The translations under genes and the position numbers were made by a program. Shown in pieces: positions 7,520-19,146 of a stretch of 64,000 bases of DNA. The notes beneath the pieces were generated by a model that did not search any database, was not told the DNA's origin, and saw only the letters and a list, made by a program, of their open reading frames with translations. The DNA comes from Thalassobius sp. I31.1 (lineage in GTDB: Bacteria > Pseudomonadota > Alphaproteobacteria > Rhodobacterales > Rhodobacteraceae): the NCBI RefSeq assembly GCF_003031585.1, contig NZ_PWAA01000005.1:28987-92986 (forward strand), given 5' to 3'. Position 1 is the stretch's first letter, and every line of letters starts with the position of its first letter.

Positions 7520-10480
7520 TTATCCTTTGATCGTCAGCGCATCATCAACGAGTGCGGCTTGTTCTGCTTTGTGTTTTGAAGCGAGGCCTGTTGCCGGAGA
7601 GGCAGAGGCCGCGCGGCCAGCGTATGTGGCGCGGGCGGATGTGTGATCTTTGATGCGGGACAGCACCCATTCGATGTTTGGTTCCATAAAGGACCAACCA
7701 CCCTGGTTTTTCGGTTCTTCCTGACACCAGACCATTTCCGCGTTTTTAAAGCGGGACAGTTCCTGGACCATGGATTGCGCCGGGAACGGATAGAACTGTT
7801 CCACACGCATCAGGTAGACGTCATCGATGCCACGGTTGTCGCGTTCTTCCAGTAGGTCAAAGTAGACCTTACCGGAACACATGACCACGCGTTTGATCTT
7901 GTCATCCGCCTTCAGTTTCGTGTCGGAATTGCCTTTTTGCGCGTCATCCCACAGCACCCGGTGGAAGGAACTGTCGCCTGTGAAATCCTCAATCTCAGAC
8001 ACGGCCAGTTTATGGCGCAGCAGGGATTTTGGTGTCATCAGGATCAGCGGCTTGCGGTAATCGCGGTGCATCTGACGGCGCAGAATGTGGAAATAGTTCG
8101 CAGGCGTGGTACAGTTGGCAACGATCCAGTTGTCGCCACCACACATCTGCAGGAAACGTTCCAGACGCGCTGAGGAATGTTCCGGGCCCTGGCCTTCAAA
8201 ACCATGCGGCAGAAGAACAACCAAACCAGACATACGCAGCCATTTGCTTTCACCGGAACTGATGAACTGGTCGAACATGATCTGCGCGCCGTTGGCGAAA
8301 TCGCCGAACTGGGCTTCCCACATCACCAGCGCATTTGGTTCTGCAAGGGAATAGCCATATTCAAAGCCCAAGACCGCATATTCAGACAGCATAGAGTCGA
8401 TGACTTCATACTGTGCCTGACCTTCGCGGATGTTGTTCAGCGGATAGTAGCGTTCTTCCGTGTCCTGGTTCACGATGCCGGAATGACGGTGCGAGAATGT
8501 CCCGCGTGTCGCATCCTGGCCTGCCAGACGCACAGGGTAACCTTCGGTCAGAAGGGACCCAAACGCCAAGGCTTCGCCGGTGGCCCAGTCAATGCCTTTG
8601 CCAGCCTCAAGCGCTTTGCCTTTGGTTTCCAGCATCCGCGTGACGGTTTTATGGGTTGGGTAGCCTTCAGGCACGGTGGACAGGGCGCCGCCGACTTCCT
8701 TAAAGGTTTCGTCCTTAATCGCCGTTGTGCCACGCTGGTAGTTGTCATCTTTGGTATCAAGATGGGACCAGCGGCCATCCAGCCAGTCGGCTTTGTTTGG
8801 CTTGTAGACTTTACCGGCTTCGAATTCTTCATTCAGATGCGCCTGGAAAGAGGCTTTCATATCCTCGATCTCGCCCTCAGGGATCAGGCCGTCTTTGACC
8901 AGACGTTCTGTGTACAGCTGAAGCGTGGTCTTATGGCCTTTGATGTTTTTATACATCAGAGGGTTGGTGAACATCGGTTCATCGCCCTCATTGTGGCCAA
9001 AGCGACGGTAGCAGAAGATATCCAGCACAACGTCTTTGTGGAACTTCTGACGGAATTCTGTTGCAACGCGGGCTGCGTGTACCACCGCTTCCGGGTCATC
9101 GCCGTTGACGTGGAAGATCGGGGCCTCAACCATCATCGCGATGTCGGTTGGATAGGGGCTGGATCGGCTGAAATGCGGCGCTGTGGTGAAACCGATTTGG
9201 TTGTTCACAACGATATGCATGGTGCCGCCGGTTTTATGACCGACAAGGCCGGACAGACCGAAACATTCCGCAATCACACCCTGGCCAGCAAAGGCCGCAT
9301 CACCATGCAGAAGGATCGGCATGACTTTGGTGCGATCAGTGTCGTTCAGCTGGTCTTGTTTCGCGCGGACTTTGCCGATGACAACCGGGTTCACCGCCTC
9401 AAGATGGGACGGGTTCGCTGTCAGGGACAGGTGCACGGAATTGCCGTTGAAATCACGGTCAGATGACGCGCCAAGGTGATATTTCACATCGCCAGAACCA
9501 TCGACATCCTCGGGCTTAAAGCTGCCGCCCTGGAATTCGTTAAAGATCGCTTTATACGGCTTTTGCATGACGTTCGCGAGAACGGACAGACGGCCCCGGT
9601 GCGGCATACCAATGATGATATCCTGCACGCCCAACGCGCCACCGCGTTTGATGATCTGTTCCATCGCCGGGATCAGGCTTTCGCCGCCATCCAGACCAAA
9701 ACGTTTGGTGCCCATGTATTTCACATGCAGGAATTTTTCAAAACCCTCGGCCTCAACCATCTTGTTCAGGATCGCCTTGCGGCCTTCCTTGGTGAACTGG
9801 ATCTCTTTGCCGTAGCCTTCAATGCGTTCTTTCAGCCAGGAGGCCTCTTCCGGGTTGGAAATATGCATGTATTGCAGTGCAAATGTGCCGCAATAGGTGC
9901 GTTTTACGATGTTCACGATCTGACGCATGGAGGCGATTTGCAGGCCCAGCACGTTATCAAGGAAAATCGGGCGGTCCATATCCTGGGCGGTGAAGCCATA
10001 GGTCGCCGGATCAAGTTCCGGGCGGATGGTTTCGTCGCGCATTTTCAGGGGATCAAGGTTCGCCGCCAGATGGCCCCGGATCCGGTAAGCGCGGATCAGC
10101 ATCAGGGCGCGGATTGAATCCAGAACCGCACGTTTGATGGCCTCGTCAGACACCTCAACGCCTTTTTCCTGCGCCTTGGCTTTGATCTTGTCACCCGCGC
10201 CTTTGGCTTCGGGTTCTGCGGGCCATTCACCCGTCAGGGCTGCGGTGACATCGTCCGCTGGCACCGGCGGCCAGTCCATGCGGCCCCAGGACGGGCCTGC
10301 TGCCTCTTGCGTGACTTCATGTGCACCATCACCAAGCGACTGGAAAAATTCAGCCCAGGACGCATCAACGGCCGATGGGTCGTTGGCGTAGCGGGCATAC
10401 ATTTGCTCCAGGTACTCGGCATTATGCCCCTGCATAAAGCTGGTGGCATGAAACTGGTCATTGGGGGACTGGTCGTTCAT
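7520..10480 (-). CDS. odhA: 2-oxoglutarate dehydrogenase E1 component
   Basis: Thiamine-diphosphate enzyme that decarboxylates 2-oxoglutarate and succinylates the lipoyl group of E2. The 986-residue length fits E1o. Visible landmarks are the N-terminal peripheral helix ([18 protein letters not shown]), [27 protein letters not shown], the cofactor-site [13 protein letters not shown] and [11 protein letters not shown]. The start ATG overlaps the stop of a DUF805 gene as ATGA, so the E1 gene is translationally coupled to it, which is unexpected for a housekeeping enzyme. odhB follows five bases later. Also called sucA. Confidence 0.97.
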   Translation of the reverse strand: MNDQSPNDQFHATSFMQGHNAEYLEQMYARYANDPSAVDASWAEFFQSLGDGAHEVTQEAAGPSWGRMDWPPVPADDVTAALTGEWPAEPEAKGAGDKIKAKAQEKGVEVSDEAIKRAVLDSIRALMLIRAYRIRGHLAANLDPLKMRDETIRPELDPATYGFTAQDMDRPIFLDNVLGLQIASMRQIVNIVKRTYCGTFALQYMHISNPEEASWLKERIEGYGKEIQFTKEGRKAILNKMVEAEGFEKFLHVKYMGTKRFGLDGGESLIPAMEQIIKRGGALGVQDIIIGMPHRGRLSVLANVMQKPYKAIFNEFQGGSFKPEDVDGSGDVKYHLGASSDRDFNGNSVHLSLTANPSHLEAVNPVVIGKVRAKQDQLNDTDRTKVMPILLHGDAAFAGQGVIAECFGLSGLVGHKTGGTMHIVVNNQIGFTTAPHFSRSSPYPTDIAMMVEAPIFHVNGDDPEAVVHAARVATEFRQKFHKDVVLDIFCYRRFGHNEGDEPMFTNPLMYKNIKGHKTTLQLYTERLVKDGLIPEGEIEDMKASFQAHLNEEFEAGKVYKPNKADWLDGRWSHLDTKDDNYQRGTTAIKDETFKEVGGALSTVPEGYPTHKTVTRMLETKGKALEAGKGIDWATGEALAFGSLLTEGYPVRLAGQDATRGTFSHRHSGIVNQDTEERYYPLNNIREGQAQYEVIDSMLSEYAVLGFEYGYSLAEPNALVMWEAQFGDFANGAQIMFDQFISSGESKWLRMSGLVVLLPHGFEGQGPEHSSARLERFLQMCGGDNWIVANCTTPANYFHILRRQMHRDYRKPLILMTPKSLLRHKLAVSEIEDFTGDSSFHRVLWDDAQKGNSDTKLKADDKIKRVVMCSGKVYFDLLEERDNRGIDDVYLMRVEQFYPFPAQSMVQELSRFKNAEMVWCQEEPKNQGGWSFMEPNIEWVLSRIKDHTSARATYAGRAASASPATGLASKHKAEQAALVDDALTIKG

Positions 10481-11052
10481 TGGATGACCTCACTGGGGTT
10501 GGGACCGTATTTGTTTGTTTTGGATTCGGATGGCGTAGCAAGCCAATGGATGTTCAAAATGAGAACGATGATAAAAGCCACTAACATTGCCCCGGCAAGA
10601 TAACCGGAAACCGGTACCTGTACGTGACTCTGTTGGGCATACTCAGAGAAGAAACCTGATACGCCGGTATGGGCGAGCAGGATCAGAAACATGATGAGCC
10701 ACCAGCCAAGAAACGGCAGATAAGGCAGATACCCGGGTTTGCCCATATCGTGCATTCTGCGCCAGCCGGCGGTGATCCAGGGCAGGGCACAGATCAAAAG
10801 GAAGGTAGTGCCAAAGATGCCGCCAGAGTATTGCTTTCTGATGGCGATAGGGTCGCCAATTGGATTGCCAAGGCTGTCGACATTGTAGGAGACAGTGATC
10901 GTCGGACCGAAAATGGCTGAGTTCACGATGATCAGTGCGATGCTAACCAGAAGAATAAACAGGATGAACTTCCAGAACTCACTGCGGGTAGCGCGACCCG
11001 AAAACGTGAATCCTTTGCGGAAACAGATTTTTGCTGCCTCAAGCATAGTCAT
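10477..11052 (-). CDS. DUF805 membrane protein 1
   Basis: 191-residue DUF805 protein. It has the family opening (FSGRATRSEFWKFILF), four hydrophobic segments and the loop WRRMHDMGKPGYLPYLPF with the conserved R-R-x-H-D. The start at 11052 is favoured because it overlaps the stop of the second DUF805 gene as ATGA; its own stop overlaps the odhA start in the same way. DUF805 proteins have no settled function. The position between sucD and odhA in an otherwise metabolic series is the main clue. Confidence 0.88.
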   Translation of the reverse strand: MTMLEAAKICFRKGFTFSGRATRSEFWKFILFILLVSIALIIVNSAIFGPTITVSYNVDSLGNPIGDPIAIRKQYSGGIFGTTFLLICALPWITAGWRRMHDMGKPGYLPYLPFLGWWLIMFLILLAHTGVSGFFSEYAQQSHVQVPVSGYLAGAMLVAFIIVLILNIHWLATPSESKTNKYGPNPSEVIQ

Positions 11053-11654
11053 AGGATCTCTCCCCGTGGATGCGCGCCCCATTGGTTTTCATCGGGGTCT
11101 GATCTGCGTAGCAGGGTGGGGGTGATCAGGGCAAATGACAAGCCCGCGATCATAACGAGCGGCAGGATCGCCACATAGAAAATCAGCGCGCCCAGGATGT
11201 TATGGGCGGCAGTGCCCAGGGCGACACCCGGGCTGAGATAGGCGTAAAGCGCGTTTTCGCGGGGGCCAGCCCCATCCATAGCCATATCAGCGTGGACAGC
11301 GGCCAGATGGGCATCAACACGCAGAGAAGGCAGGGACAGCCAGGCGGCAAGACTCAGGCAGAGGAAACAGAGCAGAAACAGCGCCGCGCCGGTTTTTGCG
11401 AATTGTCCCGCATCATGGAAACGGCGAATTGCGGCGGTGAATGTCAGGGGCAGGGTGATCAGGGAAAGGATCAATCCAAAGGTAAAGGCCCGCAGGCCCG
11501 TCAGCGGGCTTTCTGCGAGGGCCAGCATCCCTAAGCCAAAAGCAGGCGCCCCCATATGCACAGCCCATAAAGACCAGAACTCCCCCCGTGTGGCACGGGA
11601 AGAGAGTGACAGGCCATTGGTCAGGCGACGTGATATGGAAGCAATGATGCTCAT
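11049..11654 (-). CDS. DUF805 membrane protein 2
   Basis: 201-residue paralogue of the following gene: NGLSLSSRATRGEFWSLW, four membrane segments and the AIRRFHDAGQ loop match DUF805. The ATG at 11654 has a good GGAGG eight bases upstream; the long N-terminal extension in the same frame is Pro/Gly/Arg-rich and reads through a structured intergenic element, so it is rejected. Compared with its partner it has a longer loop before the last helix. It is the first of two DUF805 genes translated into odhA. Confidence 0.86.
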   Translation of the reverse strand: MSIIASISRRLTNGLSLSSRATRGEFWSLWAVHMGAPAFGLGMLALAESPLTGLRAFTFGLILSLITLPLTFTAAIRRFHDAGQFAKTGAALFLLCFLCLSLAAWLSLPSLRVDAHLAAVHADMAMDGAGPRENALYAYLSPGVALGTAAHNILGALIFYVAILPLVMIAGLSFALITPTLLRRSDPDENQWGAHPRGEIL

Positions 11655-11664
11655 GGCAGAACCT

Positions 11665-11745
11665 CCGCCCGGCGGTGAGGCCGGGCAGCGCCCGACCCTC
11701 CCCACGGGAGGGCGCTTACGCACCCGCCCTGGGCCGGGCGCTGGA
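11665..11745. repeat. GC-rich structured intergenic element between sucD and the DUF805 pair
   Basis: Contains nested inverted repeats: CCCTCCC/GGGAGGG with a three-base loop inside a wider CGCCCGG/CCGGGCG pairing. It resembles dispersed hairpin elements of this order more than an intrinsic terminator, since no T run follows. It may lower read-through from sucCD into the odh genes or stabilise the processed ends. Confidence 0.45.
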
Positions 11746-11788
11746 GATAATCCAGCCTTGACCATATGTGGAGAGAGGCCGTCATTTT

Positions 11789-12670
11789 TTAGCCGATCGC
11801 TTTCAGCACTGCTTCGCCAAGGGTGGCGGGGCTGTCTGCAACAACGATACCAGCGGATTTCATTGCTTCGATCTTGTCTTCGGCACCACCTTTACCACCA
11901 GCAACAATCGCGCCCGCGTGGCCCATACGACGGCCGGGAGGGGCTGTGCGGCCTGCGATGAAGCCAGCGGTTGGTTTCCAACGGCCTTTTTTCTTCTGCT
12001 CGGCGAGGAATTCAGCGGCTTCTTCTTCTGCGGAGCCACCGATTTCACCGATCATGATGATGGATTGGGTTTCATCATCATCCAGGAACATATCAAGCAC
12101 GTCGATGTGTTCTGTGCCTTTGATTGGGTCGCCGCCGATGCCAACAGCTGTGGATTGGCCAAGGCCGATGTCAGATGTTTGCTTAACTGCTTCGTAGGTC
12201 AGTGTGCCGGAACGGGACACAACACCAACGGAACCACGCTTGTGGATGTGGCCTGGCATAATGCCGATTTTACAGGCGTCAGGGGTGATCACGCCCGGGC
12301 AGTTTGGCCCGATCAGGCGGGAGGCAGAGCCTTCCAGCGCGCGCTGTACACGCATCATGTCAAGCACAGGAATGCCCTCAGTAATGCAAACGATCAGTTC
12401 CATCTGCGCGTCAATCGCTTCCAGGATGGAATCAGCTGCGAAGGGGGGAGGCACGTAGATCACGGAAGCGTTGGCTTCGGTCGCGTGTTTCGCTTCGTGG
12501 ACAGAGTCGAAAACCGGCAGGCCAAGGTGGGACATGCCGCCTTTGCCCGGGGTCACGCCGCCGACCATTTTGGTGCCATACGCGATGGCCTGTTCAGAGT
12601 GGAATGTGCCCTGAGAGCCGGTAAGGCCCTGACAGATCACTTTGGTGTTTTCGTCGATGAGGACTGCCAT
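11789..12670 (-). CDS. sucD: Succinyl-CoA ligase (ADP/GDP-forming) alpha subunit
   Basis: Alpha subunit that carries the phosphohistidine intermediate and binds CoA. The 293-residue product opens with [18 protein letters not shown] and has the CoA-binding Rossmann region ([10 protein letters not shown]), [15 protein letters not shown] and the phosphorylated His251 in [13 protein letters not shown]. The start at 12670 has a clear AAGGAG upstream; the longer frame is excluded. It follows sucC with one small membrane-protein gene in between and works as a heterodimer with SucC in the cytosol. Confidence 0.97.
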   Translation of the reverse strand: MAVLIDENTKVICQGLTGSQGTFHSEQAIAYGTKMVGGVTPGKGGMSHLGLPVFDSVHEAKHATEANASVIYVPPPFAADSILEAIDAQMELIVCITEGIPVLDMMRVQRALEGSASRLIGPNCPGVITPDACKIGIMPGHIHKRGSVGVVSRSGTLTYEAVKQTSDIGLGQSTAVGIGGDPIKGTEHIDVLDMFLDDDETQSIIMIGEIGGSAEEEAAEFLAEQKKKGRWKPTAGFIAGRTAPPGRRMGHAGAIVAGGKGGAEDKIEAMKSAGIVVADSPATLGEAVLKAIG

Positions 12671-12681
12671 TTGGAGTCTCC

Positions 12682-12918
12682 TTAGTTGTGTCTCTGTTTC
12701 CAGAAAAACAAAGAATATTGGATTGTTAGAAGCGTTGCCGTGAAGCCCAGCCCGATACACCCGAAGCCAGTCAACATTGCTTCGGTAATTCCAGCACCTG
12801 GGCCACTACATGTTTCATAGCTGCTTTCTGGGCCGGTAATGACGGTTCGGCAAAGTGTCATCAACCAAAGACCGACAAGCGCCGGAATACAAAAGATGAC
12901 AGACACGATGAGCTTCAT
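12682..12918 (-). CDS. Small membrane protein between sucC and sucD
   Basis: 78 residues with two hydrophobic stretches (about 3-22 and 46-68) and a polar, Cys-containing loop between them, ending in a basic tail (FWKQRHN). It fits precisely in the gap between sucC (7 bases) and sucD (11 bases), which supports a real gene even though no strong Shine-Dalgarno is visible. Topology suggests a two-pass inner-membrane protein. Function unknown. Confidence 0.62.
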   Translation of the reverse strand: MKLIVSVIFCIPALVGLWLMTLCRTVITGPESSYETCSGPGAGITEAMLTGFGCIGLGFTATLLTIQYSLFFWKQRHN

Positions 12919-12925
12919 TGGCGGC

Positions 12926-14119
12926 TTACCCTTTAACCGCTTTCACGATTTTCTCGGCACCGTCGGAGAGGTCGTCAGCTGCGATCACATCAACGTCGGA
13001 GTTGTTGATGATGTCTTTGCCGGCTTCCACATTGGTGCCTTCAAGGCGCACAACGAGCGGAACCTGCAGGCCAACTTCTTTCACCGCGGCAACAACGCCC
13101 TCAGCGATCACGTCACAGCGCATGATGCCGCCGAAGATGTTCACAAGGATGCCTTTGACGTTCGGATCAGAGGTGATGATTTTGAACGCTTCGGTCACTT
13201 TCTCTTTGGTGGCGCCGCCGCCAACGTCAAGGAAGTTCGCAGGTTCCGCACCATACAGTTTGATGATGTCCATGGTCGCCATGGCCAGACCCGCGCCGTT
13301 CACCATACAACCGATTTCACCGTCAAGGGTGATGTAGTTCAGGTCGTATTTAGAAGCCTCGAGTTCCTTCGGGTCTTCTTCGGTCATGTCGCGCAGTTCA
13401 GCCACGTCAGGGTGACGATAGATGGCGTTGCCGTCGAAGCTGACTTTCGCATCAAGCACTTTCAGATCACCGGAATCGGACACGATCAGCGGGTTGATTT
13501 CCAGCATTTCCATGTCTTTTTCGATAAATGCTGTGTACAATTGACCCATCAGTTTCACGCATTGTTTGACCTGCGCGCCCTTAAGGCCCAGAGAAAACGC
13601 GATGCGACGACCGTGGAACGCCTGATAACCCGTTGCCGGATCAACAGAGAAGGACAGGATCTTTTCAGGTGTTGCTTCTGCAACTTCTTCGATGTCCATA
13701 CCGCCTTCGGTGGAACACACGAAAGACACGCGAGATGTCTGACGATCAACCAGCAGGGCCAGATACAGTTCGGTTTCAATGCCAGAACCTGCTTCGATAT
13801 AGATGCGGTTCACTTGCTTGCCAGCCGGGCCGGTCTGGTGGGTGACCAGGGTGCGGCCCAGCATTTTCTTAGCTTCTTCAGCGGCTTCTTCAACGGATTT
13901 GCAAAGACGTACGCCGCCTTTTTCGCCTGCGTCAGCTTCTTTGAATGTGCCTTTGCCGCGACCACCAGCGTGGATCTGCGCCTTAACAACCCAAAGCGGG
14001 CCATCAAGTTCGCCAGCGGCGTTTTTTGCGTCTTCAGCTTTGGTGACCGGGCGGCCCTCAGAAACGGGTGCGCCGTAAGAACGCAAAAGCGCCTTGGCCT
14101 GGTATTCATGAATGTTCAT
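12926..14119 (-). CDS. sucC: Succinyl-CoA ligase beta subunit
   Basis: ATP-grasp subunit that binds nucleotide and succinate and works with SucD. The 397-residue product begins [19 protein letters not shown], with [14 protein letters not shown] in the ATP-grasp fold and [16 protein letters not shown] near the C-terminus. The start at 14119 is the family start; the long upstream extension is Arg/Ser-rich and crosses an intergenic operator region. It is the first gene of the minus-strand series that probably runs to lpdA. Two TGTGATCAC palindromes lie 109-139 bases upstream. Confidence 0.97.
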   Translation of the reverse strand: MNIHEYQAKALLRSYGAPVSEGRPVTKAEDAKNAAGELDGPLWVVKAQIHAGGRGKGTFKEADAGEKGGVRLCKSVEEAAEEAKKMLGRTLVTHQTGPAGKQVNRIYIEAGSGIETELYLALLVDRQTSRVSFVCSTEGGMDIEEVAEATPEKILSFSVDPATGYQAFHGRRIAFSLGLKGAQVKQCVKLMGQLYTAFIEKDMEMLEINPLIVSDSGDLKVLDAKVSFDGNAIYRHPDVAELRDMTEEDPKELEASKYDLNYITLDGEIGCMVNGAGLAMATMDIIKLYGAEPANFLDVGGGATKEKVTEAFKIITSDPNVKGILVNIFGGIMRCDVIAEGVVAAVKEVGLQVPLVVRLEGTNVEAGKDIINNSDVDVIAADDLSDGAEKIVKAVKG

Positions 14120-14227
14120 GTCATCTTCCGGTTTGTTGCTGCGGTTTCTGGCAGTCAATACGACCTGATCCTGTAAATAAATCGTTTTTATTCCACAAAT
14201 GCGTGATCGGCGGATATTTGTTGCATT

Positions 14228-14258
14228 TGTGATCACGGATTTTGCGGCTGTGATCACA
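14228..14258. promoter_or_regulatory. Paired TGTGATCAC palindromes upstream of sucC
   Basis: TGTGATCACG (14228-14237) and TGTGATCACA (14249-14258) are exactly 21 bp apart, two helical turns. The same pair with the same spacing and same end bases occurs at 22795-22825 upstream of sdhC. A shared transcription factor for both TCA operons is the simplest reading. I do not recognise the regulator. Confidence 0.65.
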
Positions 14259-14381
14259 AAATTGCAGGATCGTAACTCTGATCGGATTCGTATGGCAGAT
14301 GTCTGGCGGAAAGATCCGAAAGCGACCCTTCGTGTTTTCCGGGAGACCCGCGCGGCGACTTCTGCCACCGCGCGTAATTTA

Positions 14382-15749
14382 TCAGTTCAGCATAAAGACG
14401 AACAGCCCGCTTTGTCGTTGTACCATGCGTTCAAAGCGGGTCCAGTTGTCGCCGGTCATGACCTCGCCCTGGCGGGCGTAAGGCAGTGTGGCCGTGCCCT
14501 GGGCCCAGCCGATCACATTCAGAGGGGCGGGGTTTTGAACCCAGGCGTTAATATCAATGCCGTGGCCAGGGGCGTAGCGCCAGAAGGGGATCAGAAGTTC
14601 GCCCTTCAGCATTTTTTCCATATCCGTCAGGACGGCCAGCCAGGCTTCATCAATATTCTGGGGCATCTCAACCCCAAGGGCGGCCTGCTGCGATCCATTG
14701 GGGATCCATTCGCGATCATTGTCGGTTTCCGCATTCACCAGACGCCAGAAATTACGGTTGTGATCGACCATATCCAACAGATGTTGCTGTGCTTTTGCAA
14801 CCCGGGCCTGATCCGGCTGGTGGCGCAGAGTTTCGATAATGACAGCTGCCATGTCGACGAAGTGGGCGCTTTCGGACATCCAGTTTCTCTCGCCTGCAAG
14901 AAGTGCGCCAAGCGCGTATTTGTCGTCGTCGCTGAGCTGCTCGTACAGCTTCTGATATTCTATGAGTTGCGCCTCTGTCGGGTTCTCCACCGACAGGCTA
15001 AATTCGACAATTTTCTGCAAGCCAGGGAACTCTGCCGCCATGGCAAGGCGCTGATCGTAAATTGCCCGGCGCAGGTCCAGCGCCTTCTGAATTTCAGGTT
15101 GTGGGTCAAAAGCCAGGATCAACTCGCTGACGCCGGAAATCACATTGCTATAGGCGCGCAGCCAGTGCGCGTCGGCTTCGTCAAAACGAATGGTGGCCTG
15201 AAGAGGATTGGGCAGGTCCGGGTTGTCTTCAAACTGGCTTTCAAATTCCTGGATCTGCCAGCGGGACAGAACGTTCTGAAGGGCGATTTTGCCGAAGTCC
15301 TCTTCAGCGTCCCGCGTGCCGTTCATATTGATGTCAAACCAGATGTCCGGCAGCGACAGTTCAAACGCGGCGTCTGATCCTTCCGGAATTTGTGCCAGCA
15401 GTGCATCGGTTTTCGCCATATCCGCAAGGAAGGTCTCAAACAGGTTGTTCAGCGTGTCGCCTTCAATCATCTCGGGTGCAGGATTTATCGGCAGTTCATT
15501 GGAAAATAACGGCAGGGGCAGATCATTGGTCACATAGCCCACCCGCCAGCGGGTCTGATAGGCTTTCTCAATCGCCCGTAAAAAGGTGATGCCACTGAGG
15601 GCCAGACGATCACTGTCAGTCAGACTATCCTGATTTTCCAGATTTTCGATCGCCCCGGCAAGGCCTTGCTCGCGGATCAGATCAGTTGGTGCGGCCTGCG
15701 CAGTCAAAGCAAAACAGCAGGCAGCGGCGGACATAAGAAGGGTTCGCAT
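14382..15749 (-). CDS. Secreted protein of unknown function
   Basis: 455 residues with a clean signal peptide ([20 protein letters not shown]). The mature part is acidic and largely helical, with a segment resembling a calcium-binding loop ([14 protein letters not shown] near 150) of EF-hand type, and a Trp-rich C-terminus. I do not recognise the family. It ends about 130 bases before the sucC operator pair, and is preceded by the terminator of the glycosyltransferase gene, so it seems to be a separate unit in the TCA block. Confidence 0.8.
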   Translation of the reverse strand: MRTLLMSAAACCFALTAQAAPTDLIREQGLAGAIENLENQDSLTDSDRLALSGITFLRAIEKAYQTRWRVGYVTNDLPLPLFSNELPINPAPEMIEGDTLNNLFETFLADMAKTDALLAQIPEGSDAAFELSLPDIWFDINMNGTRDAEEDFGKIALQNVLSRWQIQEFESQFEDNPDLPNPLQATIRFDEADAHWLRAYSNVISGVSELILAFDPQPEIQKALDLRRAIYDQRLAMAAEFPGLQKIVEFSLSVENPTEAQLIEYQKLYEQLSDDDKYALGALLAGERNWMSESAHFVDMAAVIIETLRHQPDQARVAKAQQHLLDMVDHNRNFWRLVNAETDNDREWIPNGSQQAALGVEMPQNIDEAWLAVLTDMEKMLKGELLIPFWRYAPGHGIDINAWVQNPAPLNVIGWAQGTATLPYARQGEVMTGDNWTRFERMVQRQSGLFVFMLN

Positions 15750-15771
15750 GGAACATCCCCATCATAAATTA

Positions 15772-15801
15772 AAAGCGCGCCACAAAAATGTAGCGCGCTT
15801 T
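15772..15801 (-). terminator. Intrinsic terminator after the mdh-glycosyltransferase pair
   Basis: A 9-bp perfect stem (AAAGCGCGC with GCGCGCTTT) and a 12-base loop, followed on the minus strand by TTTTAATTT. It lies 70 bases after the glycosyltransferase stop codon. Confidence 0.8.
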
Positions 15802-15870
15802 CATGATTTTACGAGGGCAGGAATTCCTGACCTTGAACAGAGTAGAGCATTTGCAAGGGCGAGCCGCCTG

Positions 15871-16617
15871 TTAGCCAAACAGGCGGAAAAGCAGAAAGCG
15901 GATGCGGGCAGATGCGGACTGCAGCAGGTAGGATCGTGATTTCTTTCGCGCGATCTCGTCTTTCTTAACGGTGGCTGTGTCGTCGCCAATGTGAAGCACA
16001 TCACCGTCTTTCAGGTGGGCAAGGCGAAAGCCGGACAGCTTGTGTTTCAGGCAGATTTCCCGTTCCGGACCCATATTAGAGAACGGGGCGCAGGCCAGAT
16101 AGTCGCTGGTCCGACGCAGGCCCGGATTGAACGAGAAGCTGCCGTAACGTCGATGGTGCTTTGGGTCGAATTCCCAGTATTCGACGCCGTTTTCGACACG
16201 ATCCCACAGTTTGTAGGCTGACAGCGGTGTCTCTTCTGGTGCGCGGACCATAACAGCATGAATGTTTGCAAACTGATCCAGGATCACACGGGATTGTGGT
16301 ATGAACAGGCCGGTTGGAAAGACCCAATCGTCTTCGCAGTGATAGATATAGTCGGTATCGACTTCAGCATAGGCACGATCAACAGAATGGATCTGACCCA
16401 TGTTTTGTTCATTCTGTATAAACAGATGGGGAATATCCCGAAGGCATCGCGAAACGATGCCTCCGATCTCATGGTTTGTCGAATCCTCGATCACGATTAT
16501 GCGTTTGACACTTTCAAGATCGCAGGATGCAATTGAGGTCAGCGTTTTCTCCAGATCATCTGGTCGATTACAACTGGTCAGGACCAATGTGACATCTTTT
16601 ACTTGATTTTCCAGCAC
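15871..16617 (-). CDS. Family 2 (GT-A) glycosyltransferase
   Basis: 248 residues with the GT-A opening VTLVLTSCNRPDDLEKTLTSI, the IIVIEDSTN strand and the acidic metal-binding motif YHCEDDW near residue 95. No membrane segment is evident, so it is probably cytosolic and acts on a soluble or membrane-edge acceptor. The gene starts 21 bases after the mdh stop on the same strand, suggesting co-transcription, though there is no metabolic link to malate dehydrogenase. Donor and acceptor cannot be predicted. Confidence 0.85.
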   Translation of the reverse strand: MLENQVKDVTLVLTSCNRPDDLEKTLTSIASCDLESVKRIIVIEDSTNHEIGGIVSRCLRDIPHLFIQNEQNMGQIHSVDRAYAEVDTDYIYHCEDDWVFPTGLFIPQSRVILDQFANIHAVMVRAPEETPLSAYKLWDRVENGVEYWEFDPKHHRRYGSFSFNPGLRRTSDYLACAPFSNMGPEREICLKHKLSGFRLAHLKDGDVLHIGDDTATVKKDEIARKKSRSYLLQSASARIRFLLFRLFG

Positions 16618-16638
16618 GCTGCCTCTCCTTGCGTTAGA

Positions 16639-18520
<1,882 letters not shown>

Positions 18521-18524
<4 letters not shown>

Positions 18525-18853
18525 ATCTGTTCACCGGGTGCAACGGCCGCAACCTCTTCGTCGATCGCTTCCCAGGCCTGACCAGAGGCCACAACACATG
18601 TCATGCCGTTTGGCACGGTGACGGTGATCGTCCAGGTGCCGGTTTCGGTTGAAGCGAAAGTTTCCACCACCGCATTATTCGCCCCCAGCGCCACGGATTG
18701 GCGGCTTTCGCCAAACCCTTCGGCCAGACGATCCACAACCATTTCACGCGGGGCGCAACGGCTGCCCTGGGCATGTGCATTCTGAACCGCAATCAGTGTT
18801 GCCCCAACTGCCAGAGACAGGGCCAAAAGCGGGGCCAGTATATTCTTCTGCAT
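18521..18853 (-). CDS. Small secreted protein of unknown function
   Basis: 110 residues with a signal peptide (MQKNILAPLLALSLAVGATL...AHA) and a mature part with two cysteines (CAPREM, MTCVVASG) that may form a disulfide. The region MVVDRLAEGFGESRQS followed by a beta-rich TWTITVTVPNGMTC is a combination I associate with many small periplasmic proteins of this order, without known role. A good AAAGGA precedes the start. It is convergent with the TauE gene, overlapping by four bases. Confidence 0.8.
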
Positions 18854-19146
18854 CGGTTTTCCTTTCAGAGCGGGTGCATTTTGCCACCCGTTTCGATCTG
18901 ATCAGAGGCTTGCCTGCGTGGCCCTGTCTGCCGTCATCTCTTGCGTCGCGCCGGAATTTTTTGCCCCGGAATGCCTGTGCGCCCTTTTGGACGCCTGATC
19001 CTGTAATGCGTTAACTTTGCCGGATAAGGCGCAAAGAAGTGGTTAAGCCGCCGTTCGATGCAATTTCTGCATTGCAGCAAATTTACACTTGCTAAATCAT
19101 GCGAATGGGGTGATTTTTGCGCAACTTTATTACAAGGCGGAAACAA
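18854..19146. other. Divergent intergenic region upstream of mcl2
   Basis: Holds promoters for the small secreted-protein gene (minus) and mcl2 (plus). Around 19061-19098 it is rich in TTGC/GCAA words (TCTGCATTGCAGCAAATTT, then CTTGCTAAATC), similar in composition to the TTTGC words upstream of the ScfR-family gene at 58139-58186. A link to short-chain acyl-CoA control is only a hypothesis. No open reading frame worth calling. Confidence 0.35.

Noticed and set aside
8177..9466. 429-codon open frame opposite odhA
   Set aside because: Antisense shadow of odhA, with residue composition unlike a real protein.
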